Assembly: GCF_002222595.2 (NCBI RefSeq)
Contig: NZ_CP022413.2
Coordinates: forward strand, 2,124,001 to 2,188,000
Source: Blautia hansenii DSM 20583
GTDB lineage: Bacteria > Bacillota > Clostridia > Lachnospirales > Lachnospiraceae
Direction: 5' to 3'
Length of the DNA stretch: 64,000 nucleotides
Position 1 is the first letter of the stretch. Each line of letters begins with the position of its first letter. Positions 52,806 to 62,391 of the stretch are shown one piece after another. The notes beneath the pieces are model-generated. The model ran no database searches and was not told the DNA's origin. It saw only the letters and a program-made list of their open reading frames with translations. Position numbers and translations under genes: made by a program.

Positions 52806-53444
52806 TTATTTTTTCTTTGCTGCAATAAAGATATTCGGCGGATTTTTATGGAGATTGACAATTTCCAGAACTTCAAAACCGTTTTTCTGGATTTTCCGCA
52901 TCAGACTAATGGGTGTATCAAAAGCTACATAAGGCATCAGATGTAATTTACTTTTCCAGAATTTTTTCACAGAGTCTTTGGATAAATTTCTTCCCAGACA
53001 GTCTGTGGCAGAAAGAAAAATACCGCCAGGTTTTAAAATCTCATATATTTTCTTTAAAACCTCATCCTGATTTTTCATATACAACAGCACATTGTACGCC
53101 GTCACCACATCATAGCTTTCCGGCTCTATTTCCATTTCCGTCAATTCTCCCATGGAAAAGGTAATATTATTCTTTGACAATTTTTCTGCTTTTTCTCTGG
53201 CTTTTTGGAGCATATCTTTAGAAATATCCGTTGCCGTGATTTCTTTTACATATTTTGAAAGAGGAATGGTCGCTGCGCCGGTGCCGCAGCCAATCTCAAA
53301 AACTCTGTCCTCCTCCTTTAAAAATGTCGCAGAACGTTTCACAGTTTTTCTGTAAGCATTTTCATATACTGATAAAACCTGCTTATCGAATACTTCTGAA
53401 CGCCTGTTCCAAAATGCAGGAGCTTCAACCCTTGTATTTTTCAT
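52806..53444 (-). CDS. Class I SAM-dependent methyltransferase
   Basis: A 212-residue small-molecule-type methyltransferase. Motif I is VFEIGCGTGAATIPL, followed by ITATDISKDML, MELTEMEIEPESYDVVTAYNVLLYM-like strand order and LKPGGIFLSATDCLG. A UbiE/methyltransf_25 type fold is likely; the substrate is unknown. It follows the aldehyde dehydrogenase by 16 bases. Confidence 0.85.
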   Translation of the reverse strand: MKNTRVEAPAFWNRRSEVFDKQVLSVYENAYRKTVKRSATFLKEEDRVFEIGCGTGAATIPLSKYVKEITATDISKDMLQKAREKAEKLSKNNITFSMGELTEMEIEPESYDVVTAYNVLLYMKNQDEVLKKIYEILKPGGIFLSATDCLGRNLSKDSVKKFWKSKLHLMPYVAFDTPISLMRKIQKNGFEVLEIVNLHKNPPNIFIAAKKK

Positions 53445-53460
53445 CCTTATCCCTCCTTGA

Positions 53461-54831
53461 TCACTTCAAAAACAAACGCAGCAATTTCTTTTTCCCATTT
53501 GTATACGGCTGATAACGAATAGGTAAATCGACTCCCTGATATTTTTTCACAATACTTTTCGTATGACTAAAGGTATCAAAGCTTTTTTTTCCGTGATAGC
53601 TTCCCATACCGCTTGCACCTACACCGCCAAATCCCATTCTTGATGTTGCCAAATGAATAATGGTGTCGTTAATACAACCTCCTCCAAAGGATACTTCCCT
53701 TAAAACCCTTTTCTCTGTCTGCTTTCTTCCTGTGAAAAGATACAATGCAAGAGGTTTTTCCCCTTTTTTAATAAAATCCTCTGCCTCCTTTAAATCTCTG
53801 TAAGTAAGCACAGGCAGCACCGGTCCGAAAATTTCTTCCTGCATAATGGGTGACTTTTCCGTAATATCATCTAAAACAGTAGGGGCAATAAACAGCCTTT
53901 CTTTATTCCCAAAGCCGCCCTTTATAATATGTTCTCCTTCCATAAGCTTCATAATGCGCTCATAGTGTTTTTCATTAATGATTTTAGGATAATCCTGATT
54001 TTTCATCGGCTCTGCCGAAAACACTTTATCAATCCAGTATTTTAAATATTCTAAAAATTCTTCTTTTACAGTTTCCTGTATCAAAAGGTAATCAGGAGCT
54101 ACACAGGTCTGTCCGCTGTTTAAATATTTCCCAAACACCAGACGTTTTGCTGCCAGCTTTAAATTTGCTGTTTCGTCTACAATACAGGGACTTTTTCCAC
54201 CCAGCTCTAAAGTAACAGGCGTGAGATTTTGGGCAGCCTTTTCCAGAACAATTTTTCCCACTGCCTTGCTTCCCGTAAAGAAAATATAGTCAAATTTCTG
54301 TTCTAAAAGCGCTGTATTCTCTTCTCTGCCGCCTTCCACAGCTGCCACAAATTCTTTCGGAAAAACAGCGGAAAGAATTTTTTTAATCACTGCCGAGGTG
54401 TGCGGTGCATAAGCAGAAGGCTTTACCACACAACAATTTCCCGCTGCAACAGCGCCGATTAAAGGCTCCATACAAAGCATAAAAGGGTAATTCCAAGGGG
54501 CTATAATCAGCACTGTGCCATAGGGCTCGACAGCTTCAAAGCTTTTTGCAGGAAACTGCGCCAATGGTGTCAAGGCACGTTTTTCCTTCATCCAGCCCTT
54601 TAAATGCTTTTCTGCATAGTTCAGCTCGGAAAGTGTCATTCCCACTTCTGTCATATAAGCTTCAAAATCTGATTTTCCCAAGTCCTTATACAGGGCTTCT
54701 TCGATTTCTTTTTCATAATATAAAATTGTTCGTTTTAAGCGAAGAAGAGCTTTCTTGCGAAATTCATAAGCTTTTGTCCTGTTTTTTTCAAAAAAAGCTT
54801 TTTGCCTCTCTGCTATGCAGTTTATTTCCAT
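53461..54831 (-). CDS. Aldehyde dehydrogenase (class 3 type)
   Basis: NAD(P)-dependent oxidation of an aldehyde to an acid. The 456-residue protein lacks a signal peptide and has the class 3 layout: APWNYPFMLCMEPLIGA, VVKPSAYAP, FFTGSKAVGKIV, the general base in TLELGGKSP and the catalytic cysteine in NSGQTCVAPDYLL. The C-terminal SHTKSIVKKYQGVDLPIRYQPY is typical of fatty/aromatic aldehyde dehydrogenases. Physiological substrate unknown. Confidence 0.93.
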   Translation of the reverse strand: MEINCIAERQKAFFEKNRTKAYEFRKKALLRLKRTILYYEKEIEEALYKDLGKSDFEAYMTEVGMTLSELNYAEKHLKGWMKEKRALTPLAQFPAKSFEAVEPYGTVLIIAPWNYPFMLCMEPLIGAVAAGNCCVVKPSAYAPHTSAVIKKILSAVFPKEFVAAVEGGREENTALLEQKFDYIFFTGSKAVGKIVLEKAAQNLTPVTLELGGKSPCIVDETANLKLAAKRLVFGKYLNSGQTCVAPDYLLIQETVKEEFLEYLKYWIDKVFSAEPMKNQDYPKIINEKHYERIMKLMEGEHIIKGGFGNKERLFIAPTVLDDITEKSPIMQEEIFGPVLPVLTYRDLKEAEDFIKKGEKPLALYLFTGRKQTEKRVLREVSFGGGCINDTIIHLATSRMGFGGVGASGMGSYHGKKSFDTFSHTKSIVKKYQGVDLPIRYQPYTNGKKKLLRLFLK

Positions 54832-54845
54832 GAGCCGTCACCTCA

Positions 54846-55109
54846 CTAGCCTTCTACAATTAAATACTGTCCGTTTGGAAGAGGAAAGACTTCACTGGCA
54901 TCCTCCAGCTCTTCCAAGGTCATTCCGTCTACATCCATGCCGTTTTCTTCAAAATATTCCTTTACTTCGGCTAAAGAGTCTACCACAACTGCCATGCAAT
55001 CCTCTAAAAACGCCTCCGCCTCTTCCTCTGTCTCCGCTACCGGCTCTGCAAATAACTGCTCCTGATTTTTCAAAAAAGTTACCAGACATTCTTCACTATA
55101 TTCATTCAT
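54846..55109 (-). CDS. Small acidic conserved hypothetical protein
   Basis: An 87-residue, strongly acidic protein (EETEEEAEAFLEDC region) with no membrane segment and no motif I recognise. Two helices are likely, then a short strand PNGQYLIVEG. It overlaps the upstream HAD phosphatase gene by 8 bases and precedes the aldehyde dehydrogenase by 14 bases, so it is part of the same transcript. The ribosome site AAGGAGG-like sequence in the overlap supports translation. Confidence 0.75.
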   Translation of the reverse strand: MNEYSEECLVTFLKNQEQLFAEPVAETEEEAEAFLEDCMAVVVDSLAEVKEYFEENGMDVDGMTLEELEDASEVFPLPNGQYLIVEG

Positions 55110-55896
55110 TCCAATTTCCTCCTTGTTGAATTATTTTTTCTAAAACGGTTTCTACCCGTTCTGTTTCATATTTTGCTGTTTCTTTTACTTCTTCTTTGGC
55201 ATTGCTCACGGCAAAGCTATAAGTAACCTCATGGAGCATTTCCAAATCATTTAAGTTATCTCCAAAAGCCGCACAGGCGTCTGCGGAAATAAGAAAATGC
55301 TTCTGCAAAACTCGAATTCCTTTTCCCTTATCCGCACTCATCGGCATCATATCCAGCCATGCGTGACCGGAGGTTACCACAGTTGCCTGACTTCCGAAAA
55401 GCTTTTTCCAATAAGGCAGCATTTCTTCCAGTCCGCTTTCCCTGTACATGGATATTTTCAAAATATCTTCTTTTACTTTGAAAATATCATCTACCACTGC
55501 AACCTTGCCTTTTACTGTCTGAAGCATATAATCTGCAAATGCTTTTCTTTTCGGCTGAATATAGTAGGATTTTTCTCCGGAAACAATAATTTCCATATCC
55601 TCTCTATTCAGTATGCTATGCGCCATTTCTTCTGCTAATGCCCGTTCAAAAACATCTTTATGTAAAATTTTTCCTTTATACACAACCATTGCCCCATTTT
55701 CACAAATATAAGCAATGTCATCTTTTACAGGCTCAAATAAGTTTCGTAAAACTGCATACTGTCTTCCGCTGGCAGCCGCAAAAAGAATTCCCATTTCTTT
55801 TAACTGTTTTATCTGCTCCACTGCTTGTAAAGACAGCTCTCTTTTCCCATTTTGAAGAAGCGTGCCATCTATATCACTGGCAATCAGCTTTAACAT
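55102..55896 (-). CDS. Cof-type HAD phosphatase
   Basis: A 264-residue HAD hydrolase of the Cof/IIB class, acting on sugar or nucleotide phosphates. Motif I is SDIDGTLL at the N-terminus, motif II AASGRQ, and motifs III/IV are in KGKGIRVLQK and FGDNLNDLEML. The alpha/beta cap lies between. The start at 55896 gives the family N-terminus; a reading from 55935 would add 13 residues overlapping gph. Substrate unknown. Confidence 0.9.
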   Translation of the reverse strand: MLKLIASDIDGTLLQNGKRELSLQAVEQIKQLKEMGILFAAASGRQYAVLRNLFEPVKDDIAYICENGAMVVYKGKILHKDVFERALAEEMAHSILNREDMEIIVSGEKSYYIQPKRKAFADYMLQTVKGKVAVVDDIFKVKEDILKISMYRESGLEEMLPYWKKLFGSQATVVTSGHAWLDMMPMSADKGKGIRVLQKHFLISADACAAFGDNLNDLEMLHEVTYSFAVSNAKEEVKETAKYETERVETVLEKIIQQGGNWNE

Positions 55897-55912
55897 ACTT
55901 TCCCACTCCCTG

Positions 55913-56572
55913 CTATTTCTTTTTTGCGGTTTCAAAAATTTCCTGTGGCGTATCTACAATTTTATCTGCATGATGTTCCACCAGTTCCTGTCTTGGACGA
56001 AAACCCCATGTTACGCCGATGGTATACATACCTGCCGCTTTTCCCGTATCCATATCTGTATTGGTATCTCCACAGTAAAGACATTCCTCAGGTTTTACGC
56101 CAAATGCCTCTGCAATAGCCAAAGCTCCCACCGGTGACGGCTTTCTGGGAATACTTTGTGTCTGTCCCTGTACTTTATGAAACATTTCTTCTCCGAAAAT
56201 TTTATTCACTACCTCTATGGCTGCTTCATGAGGCTTATTAGACAATACCGCAATTCTAATATTTTCTTTTTTTAACTCTCCTAAAAGCTCCAAAATCCCG
56301 TCAAAAGGTTTCACATGATAAAATGGATTTTGTGCAAATTTCTGACGATATACAGTGCGTATCTGCTCATAATCTGCCGTATCACCTCCCGGTGTATCTG
56401 CCAACATCCTCCTTACCAGCTCATCTGCTCCATCTCCTGCATAAAAATTATAATTCTCCACCGGTAGCGCAGACAATCCAAATTCCTCCAAAACCTGATT
56501 TCCTACATAGGCCATAGACTCCACAGTATCTGCGATTGTTCCGTCTAAGTCAAATATACAAGCTTTATACAT
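55913..56572 (-). CDS. Phosphoglycolate phosphatase-like HAD hydrolase
   Basis: A 219-residue HAD-IA phosphatase. Motif I is FDLDGTIADTVESM, with an AGDGADELVRRML cap, motif II AVLSNKP, motif III lysine in PRKPSP and motif IV CGDTNTDMDTGKAAGM. PGP or beta-phosphoglucomutase-like activity is possible; gph is the best guess. ATG 56572 is preferred because AGGGA lies nine bases upstream. Two bases after maf. Confidence 0.87.
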   Translation of the reverse strand: MYKACIFDLDGTIADTVESMAYVGNQVLEEFGLSALPVENYNFYAGDGADELVRRMLADTPGGDTADYEQIRTVYRQKFAQNPFYHVKPFDGILELLGELKKENIRIAVLSNKPHEAAIEVVNKIFGEEMFHKVQGQTQSIPRKPSPVGALAIAEAFGVKPEECLYCGDTNTDMDTGKAAGMYTIGVTWGFRPRQELVEHHADKIVDTPQEIFETAKKK

Positions 56573-56574
56573 CT

Positions 56575-57162
56575 TTACCATTCCCTACTTTCTATTCCCA
56601 TATTTTTTAATTCCTGATACAATCTTGCCAGTGGCAGACCTACTACATTATTATAATCACCGCTGATTTCCTTAATAAAGACTGCCGATTTTCCCTGAAT
56701 ACCATAAGCCCCTGCTTTATCCATAGGCTCCCCAGTATTCACATAACTTCTGATTTCTTCATCTGACATAGGGTAAAAAACTACTTTCGTTTTCTCATGA
56801 AACGTCTTTTTTCTGTTTTCGTTTCCCTCTCTTGCCATAATTGTCACACCTGTATAAACTTCATGTTCCCTTCCCTGAAGACTTTGAAGCATCTTTACAG
56901 CGTCTTTTTGCGAAGACGGTTTGCCCAATATTTTTCCTTCACTTGCGACAACCGTATCCGCCCCAATCACAAGAACATCCCCTAATGACTTTTCATAAAT
57001 ATCGCTGCATTTTAAATAAGACAGCTCCTCTACTGCCTGCCCCGGCTGTTCCGTGGTAATTTTCTCCTCTGCCTGACTGGGGATAACTGTAAAGGGAATT
57101 CCTCCCTGCTCTAAAAGTTCCCTTCGTCTGGGAGAAGCACTTGCCAGTATAATTTTCCTCAT
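56575..57162 (-). CDS. maf: Maf nucleoside-triphosphate pyrophosphatase
   Basis: House-cleaning pyrophosphatase on dTTP/UTP or modified nucleotides; also linked to division arrest. The 195-residue protein begins ILASASPRRRELL, with GADTVVASEGKILGKP and the QGREHEVYTGV segments of the family, and ends with GDYNNVVGLPLARL. The start at 57162 has AAAGGAG six bases upstream. First gene of the maf-gph-HAD group. Confidence 0.94.
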   Translation of the reverse strand: MRKIILASASPRRRELLEQGGIPFTVIPSQAEEKITTEQPGQAVEELSYLKCSDIYEKSLGDVLVIGADTVVASEGKILGKPSSQKDAVKMLQSLQGREHEVYTGVTIMAREGNENRKKTFHEKTKVVFYPMSDEEIRSYVNTGEPMDKAGAYGIQGKSAVFIKEISGDYNNVVGLPLARLYQELKNMGIESREW

Positions 57163-57204
57163 GTTTTTCTCCTTTAAAGAAATTCCCACTTTATATTCTT
57201 TCAA

Positions 57205-57331
57205 TTCTTAGTATATCCTGTCTTTTTCAATGATGCAAGACAAGAAAGAATTCTGCCAGGGCAACCGCATAAAAAATATTAATACCAAAATCATCACTTT
57301 TCCGTTATAATAAAAGAAAAGGGTGATTTTT
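57205..57331. other. Gap with a possible insertion-sequence end
   Basis: About 127 bases. CAGGGCAACCGCATAAAAAA begins at 57257 and may be the left terminal repeat of an ISAs1-type element, followed by a TATAAT near 57306 and an AAAGGGTG ribosome site for the transposase fragment. The matching right end was not found. Confidence 0.4.
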
Positions 57332-57535
57332 ATGATGGAAATGAAAAAGTATTTTTCAGATTTGGTAGATAGCAGAGATAATCGAGGATTGAGACATACT
57401 CTCGTGGATATCGTAGTTATGAGTATTTATGCTGTCTTATGCGGTTATACAGATACAGAAAATATGGCATTTTTTATGAAACTTCAAATGGCTCCGATAT
57501 ATTATTATGGACAATCATTTTATTTTTCTGCGTGA
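57332..57535 (+). pseudogene. ISAs1-family transposase, N-terminal remnant
   Basis: Residues up to about the fiftieth codon (MKKYFSDLVDSRDNRGLRHTLVDIVVMSIYAVLCGYTDTENMAFFMK) are the N-terminal domain of ISAs1/H-repeat transposases. After that the reading frame enters the antisense of the rfbF fragment and stops. The catalytic DDE domain, some 300 residues, is absent. The element is therefore a dead stub. Confidence 0.8.
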
Positions 57536-57767
57536 AATCAAAGGTGATATCGCTGCTGTGCAAATAATAATCTGCAAACCATTTCTTAATCATCTCTTGT
57601 TTATATCCACAACAAATAACGAATTCGTGATATCCGTAGTGAGAATATAGTTTCATAATATGCCAGAGTATGGGTTTATCTCCAACCTCCACCATAGGTT
57701 TTGGTTTCAAATGACTCTCTTCACTGATCCGGGTTCCAAATCCCCCTGCCAAAATAACAACTTTCAT
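57474..57767 (-). pseudogene. rfbF: Glucose-1-phosphate cytidylyltransferase, truncated
   Basis: About 97 residues of a protein usually near 257. The start MKVVILAGGFGTRISEES, KPKPMVEVGDKPILWHIMKLYSHYG and FVICCGYKQEMIKKWFADYYLHSSDITFDF are clearly RfbF. The match ends at EPFEV, exactly where the transposase remnant begins, so the rest was lost in an insertion/deletion. A GAGGGAG ribosome site still stands before ATG 57767. No other CDP-sugar gene is nearby. Confidence 0.85.
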
Positions 57768-57797
57768 TCCTTTATCTCCCTCGTTATTTTTCATCAC

Positions 57798-58189
57798 TGT
57801 ATATCATAACAACGAATTCTATTCCTTTATCGTTTATTGTAGCAAGGCTAACAGGGGGTGTAAATGGTTTATGCTCTCAATCGTCTACTCTACGTATATT
57901 TCCTTTTTATTTTAAGACTTCTTTCAATTTTTATTTCTGGCTTACTTTTCTTAGGTATGTATACGCTTCTTCACTTTCATATCCTCTGGCTTTGTTTTTA
58001 GAGTGACTGAAAAATTCTGTAGATATTCCCTGTTCAGAAGTGGTATCGCCTCTTGTATCTTTGGGAACAATTTTCTCCTCATTTTTCTATAGACTTTTTC
58101 CATGTAAAGGTATATGAGTGAAGATGAATTTGGAGATATGGATTATTTCTTAAATAATTTACCTCTCTCAAAATCGTAATTTTCTATGA
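57798..58189. other. Intergenic debris without an intact gene
   Basis: About 390 bases with no start-to-stop reading frame worth calling. A minus-strand open stretch (about 57931-58090) reads EEKIVPKDTRGDTTSEQG and onward for some 50 codons with no start, ending in a stop; it may be the tail of a lost gene. Nothing else recognisable was seen. Confidence 0.4.
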
Positions 58190-58245
58190 AGAAAAGAGCA
58201 GTTATAAAAACAGGTTTTTATCTGTTTTTACAACTGCTCTTTATC
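58190..58245 (-). terminator. Intrinsic terminator after the GH31 gene
   Basis: Long hairpin, AAAGAGCAGTT outer arm and TAAAAACAG inner arm with their complements, directly after the GH31 stop codon and followed by TTTT on the minus strand. Confidence 0.88.
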
Positions 58246-60639
58246 CTATGCCGTCAAAATTTCCATCAATGCTCCATACAAATCGTGATCCAAGTTCATG
58301 GAAGAAAGTTCCGTACTGATCACAGCAAGATTTTTACCAGACATCAGAATCTGATAAATCTCATCCTTCAGTACAAAGCCAATTTCCGCCTGATTTAAAA
58401 ATTCAAAGCATCTTCTGGCAACCTGCTTTTCACCGCTGATCAAATGACCGGACAGTACAATTTGAACCTCATCTAAAACAGCCACCTGAGGAAGTGAAAT
58501 TACCACTGCCTGTTTTTCTTCCGCATAAGTAAATTCTGCATTTATTTCTTTCCCATTTACCAGCGCCTGTGCCTGCTGACACGCTTCCTTCGCATATCCT
58601 GTCATTTCTATTGTATATGCTCTCTTTTCCGGAAGTACGGACGTCTCTCCTGTTGCCGGAGCAATGGTTAATACAGACTGCTCTCCTTCCGTATAGTTTA
58701 TCTCTGTGACAGCGCAAATTCCTTCCTGATATTGGCAGGTCTCATTGTCATCCTCATACAGAGAGAAGTTTCCCTCTTTCCCTGCAAAAACTTTGATTCT
58801 CAGGGAATTCGGATTTTTCACTGTTTGTACACCGCTGATTTCATCGGTGAACGGCAGAATACTTCCTTCTTTTACCAATACAGGAATACTGTCCAGCGTT
58901 CTGTACAAATCCATCATTCTTCCGCCTGAATATTTCAATCCCGTATGCAAATCATACCAGTTTCCTTCCGGTATCCAAGTCTTCACCTTTGCCACGTTCA
59001 AACCTTTGATTCTTGGAGAAGTAATAGGTGCCACCACCATATTCTCACCGAAGAAATACTGATTTTTTACTTCATAGGCACGCCTCTCTTCCGGATATTC
59101 ATAATACATCGGTACGACTAAGGGACGATCTTCCATATAGCTCTTATAATTCATCGTGTACAGATACGGCATCATCCGATGACGCTCTCTCAGTGCTTCT
59201 GACATAGCGTCATCTGTTTCTTTTTTAAATCTCCATGGCTCCTTGCCATTAAATTCACTACAAGAGCTATGCAGACGCATAATCGGAGAATAGATTCCAT
59301 ACTGGGTCCATCTGGCTGTCATCTCATCGTTCTTATAACCCAGCATATGACCGCCGATATCATGACTCCACCAGCCGTAACCTATATTCGAAGCTGTCGC
59401 TGTGAAATACGGCTGAAAATTCAGAGAATCCCATGTGGTATGCGTATCTCCGGAAAATCCGATCGGATATCGGTGACTTCCCGGACCAGCATATCTGGAA
59501 AAGGTAAGGGGTCTTTTTCCTTCTCTTTTGCTGTCCAGAAAATGGAAATGGTTAAAAATCCATAAAGGATCCAGTCCTTCGATTTTTGTATTATTCCCCT
59601 GCTGCCAGTCAATCCACCAGAAATCCACACCTTCTTTTTCTCTGGGGTGATGCAGATATTCAAAATATGCTTCAAGGAATTTGGGATCCGCCGGATCACA
59701 GCTAACCGGATCCTCTTGCTCATAATCTACGCCCATGGTTTCTGCCATCTGTCGATACATCTCTTCATGGGCTCTCACACCGTCTGCAGGATGCACATTT
59801 AATGTCACTTTCATTCCCCGATCATGAAGCTTTTTCAAGAATCTGGCAGGATCTGGAAACAATTCTTTGTTCCAAGTATAACCAGTCCATCCGCTTCCAT
59901 ACTTGGGATCAATATCTACCATATGCCAGTCCATATCGATGACAGCTACTGTAAACGGAAGATTTTTTTCTTCAAATTTCTTCATCAACTCCAGGTAACT
60001 GTCTTCTGTGTATTTATAGTAACGACTCCACCAGTTTCCCAATGCATATCTGGGCAGCATGGGAGACTTTCCACAGAGATAGTAAAAGTCATGAAGGGCC
60101 TCTTTGTAATCGTGTCCATATCCCCAGAAATATAAATCCTGAATCCCTTTCTTCCGAGGCTCAATCCATCCATCTTCTAGCAAAATCTGTGATTTGCTGT
60201 CGTCCAGAAGAGAATAACCAAACTCCGACACTACACCGTGCTCCAATTCTGTCTCTCCATCCACCATATCCAGAGTTCTGGCTGTACCTTTCAGGTCGTG
60301 AATTTCTTCTCCATAATGCCAGATACTATGGTAAGCGCTCAGATTTCCTTTTACCTGAATACTCAGTCCATGACTCGAAAATTCTTTTTCATTATAAATC
60401 AGATGAATGCGAGAGGTATGAATTTCAATTCTGTCCTCCATGTGCAGAAGTCTGTAATTTGTCTCTGGAAAATCTCTGAAAAACGCCATCTGTGTAGCCC
60501 GATCTTCAAAGATACCATCCTCACTGTATTCCAATCGAATCAGACCCTCTGTCAGCATGGTGATTCTGTATTTTTCACCAATCACCATATTAGCCTCCAG
60601 CGCTACTGGACGGGTCTGTACCTTATAAATATCTTTCAT
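58246..60639 (-). CDS. Glycoside hydrolase family 31 alpha-glycosidase
   Basis: Retaining alpha-glucosidase or alpha-xylosidase of 797 residues, without signal peptide, so cytoplasmic. The catalytic nucleophile is Asp344 in WWIDWQQG and the acid/base Asp398 in GFSGDTH; the N-terminal beta-sandwich, catalytic barrel (about 190-530) and C-terminal beta domains are in the usual order. The WQQG surrounding the nucleophile sets it apart from the commoner WxDMNE enzymes. It would cut the oligosaccharide imported by the adjacent ABC system. The start has an AAGGAG ribosome site. Confidence 0.94.
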   Translation of the reverse strand: MKDIYKVQTRPVALEANMVIGEKYRITMLTEGLIRLEYSEDGIFEDRATQMAFFRDFPETNYRLLHMEDRIEIHTSRIHLIYNEKEFSSHGLSIQVKGNLSAYHSIWHYGEEIHDLKGTARTLDMVDGETELEHGVVSEFGYSLLDDSKSQILLEDGWIEPRKKGIQDLYFWGYGHDYKEALHDFYYLCGKSPMLPRYALGNWWSRYYKYTEDSYLELMKKFEEKNLPFTVAVIDMDWHMVDIDPKYGSGWTGYTWNKELFPDPARFLKKLHDRGMKVTLNVHPADGVRAHEEMYRQMAETMGVDYEQEDPVSCDPADPKFLEAYFEYLHHPREKEGVDFWWIDWQQGNNTKIEGLDPLWIFNHFHFLDSKREGKRPLTFSRYAGPGSHRYPIGFSGDTHTTWDSLNFQPYFTATASNIGYGWWSHDIGGHMLGYKNDEMTARWTQYGIYSPIMRLHSSCSEFNGKEPWRFKKETDDAMSEALRERHRMMPYLYTMNYKSYMEDRPLVVPMYYEYPEERRAYEVKNQYFFGENMVVAPITSPRIKGLNVAKVKTWIPEGNWYDLHTGLKYSGGRMMDLYRTLDSIPVLVKEGSILPFTDEISGVQTVKNPNSLRIKVFAGKEGNFSLYEDDNETCQYQEGICAVTEINYTEGEQSVLTIAPATGETSVLPEKRAYTIEMTGYAKEACQQAQALVNGKEINAEFTYAEEKQAVVISLPQVAVLDEVQIVLSGHLISGEKQVARRCFEFLNQAEIGFVLKDEIYQILMSGKNLAVISTELSSMNLDHDLYGALMEILTA

Positions 60640-60656
60640 ACTCTTACTTCTCCTTT

Positions 60657-61478
60657 TTATCCTTTCACTGCGGAAGCCGCAATTCCGGCAATAAACTGCT
60701 TCTGGAAGAACAGATAGATCAAAAGCACTGGAACAATCGAAATTGCTGTGGCTGCAAAAAGAGCTCCGTAATCTGTCGAATACTGTCCGTTGAACATTTT
60801 CAACCCTACCGCCAAAAGCTGTTTTTCCTTGGTATTAATCACCAAATACGGCCAGAGGAAATCTTCCCATGCCCATAAAAACTGGAAGATGGCAATACTG
60901 GAAATACCATTTTTCGCCATGGGGAAGACAATTCTGTGGAAAATGAAAAATTCATTTGCCCCGTCAATCCGCGCAGCTTCTAAAATTTCATTGGGAAGAG
61001 AGGAAATATGCTGCTTCATCATAAAGATTCCAAACCCACTGAACATTGCCGGAATGATCAGTGCTTTATAACTGTCCATCCATCCAAAATACTGAATCAT
61101 GGAATATTTCGGAATGATAGTCACACACCAGGGAATCATCATCGTAGCCAACACGAAACCGAACAAAATATTTCTGCCCTTGAACTGATATTTACTCAGT
61201 ACAAATCCACAAATCGTACTGGTATAAATCACAATCAGCGTAATCACCAATGTAATCACCAAACTATTCAGGAAGAACCGCATAAAATTAAAATGCGCAT
61301 TCATATTCATGTAGTTGGTCGTAATAAACTCCTGTGGAAGCAAATGCTGTTCCAGAGCCATAATTTCTTTATTCTGCTTGAAAGAAGATAGGATCATCCA
61401 TACAAACGGATATACCGTTATCAACCCCAGTAGAAGAAGACCAATATTCAATACAACACTGTTTATTTTTCTTTTCAC
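60657..61478 (-). CDS. ABC sugar transporter permease (MalG type)
   Basis: Inner-membrane permease of 273 residues with six predicted helices. The EAA loop, contacting the ATPase, is NEILEAARIDGANEFFIFHRIVFP. It pairs with the MalF-type permease encoded 11 bases upstream. No ATPase gene is in the cluster; as in many Firmicutes a shared MsmX-like ATPase elsewhere would energise it. Confidence 0.94.
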   Translation of the reverse strand: MKRKINSVVLNIGLLLLGLITVYPFVWMILSSFKQNKEIMALEQHLLPQEFITTNYMNMNAHFNFMRFFLNSLVITLVITLIVIYTSTICGFVLSKYQFKGRNILFGFVLATMMIPWCVTIIPKYSMIQYFGWMDSYKALIIPAMFSGFGIFMMKQHISSLPNEILEAARIDGANEFFIFHRIVFPMAKNGISSIAIFQFLWAWEDFLWPYLVINTKEKQLLAVGLKMFNGQYSTDYGALFAATAISIVPVLLIYLFFQKQFIAGIAASAVKG

Positions 61479-61489
61479 AACGGCACCTC

Positions 61490-62368
61490 CTATTCCTCAC
61501 TTCCGGATACCCGGAAAGATAACCAGCTGAATACAGCAGTAATAACAAACAAAACAAAGGATAATGCAGACGCATAACCAAAATTATATTTTACAAAGGC
61601 TTCATCATAGATGATATAAGATGCCAGATAGGTAGCTGTACCAGGGCCGCCCTCCGTCATAATCAGTATCTGAACATAAGCCTGAATATAAGAAATAATA
61701 GAAGTAATTACTACAAACAGCGTCATCGGTTTCAGCAGCGGAAGTGTAATGTATCTGAACGTCTGCCATCCATTCGCTCCGTCTACTTTTGCCGCTTCCA
61801 ATGCATCCGAAGGCAGCGAATACAGTCCGGCCATATACATAACTACCGCATAACCAAAATCTTTCCAAATCGTCATGATAATAACTGCAAGCAATGCAAT
61901 CTTCGGATTCATCAGCCAGTTCACATCCAATCCGAAGATCTGATTTATCGTTCCAATCTGCGGATTATACATGAACTTCCATACAAACGCCACCGCCACC
62001 ATCGGCGTAACAACCGGCATATAATAAATTGCTCGGAAAAAGCTTTTGTGTTTTACCAACGGAGAATAGATCGCATAGGCAATTCCCAATCCCAGTCCCA
62101 CACGGAAAATAATAACCACCACTGAAAAGATCAGTGTATTTAGCATTGATTTTCCAAACAGAGAACTGGTAAATACCTCTTTATAATTCTCCAGGCCCAG
62201 GAAATTATAGGTTCCGCTTAAAGGATTCCATTCGTGAAAGCTTCCTGCAAAAGCAATTCCAATAGGAACAATCAGAAAAATACTGAAAAATGCGATCATT
62301 GCAATTACTACTATATTCCGCAGAATAATCTCACTCTTACTCTGCAAAGGGTGGGATTTCTTAAACAT
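61490..62368 (-). CDS. ABC sugar transporter permease (MalF/UgpA type)
   Basis: Permease of 292 residues with six predicted helices and the EAA loop SDALEAAKVDGANGWQTFRYITLP. The TEGGPGTATYLASYIIYDEAF segment is typical of UgpA/LacF proteins. It lies between the binding protein and MalG-type permease genes. Confidence 0.94.
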   Translation of the reverse strand: MFKKSHPLQSKSEIILRNIVVIAMIAFFSIFLIVPIGIAFAGSFHEWNPLSGTYNFLGLENYKEVFTSSLFGKSMLNTLIFSVVVIIFRVGLGLGIAYAIYSPLVKHKSFFRAIYYMPVVTPMVAVAFVWKFMYNPQIGTINQIFGLDVNWLMNPKIALLAVIIMTIWKDFGYAVVMYMAGLYSLPSDALEAAKVDGANGWQTFRYITLPLLKPMTLFVVITSIISYIQAYVQILIMTEGGPGTATYLASYIIYDEAFVKYNFGYASALSFVLFVITAVFSWLSFRVSGSEE

Positions 62369-62391
62369 AAGACCTACCTCCTTTGTCTGCT

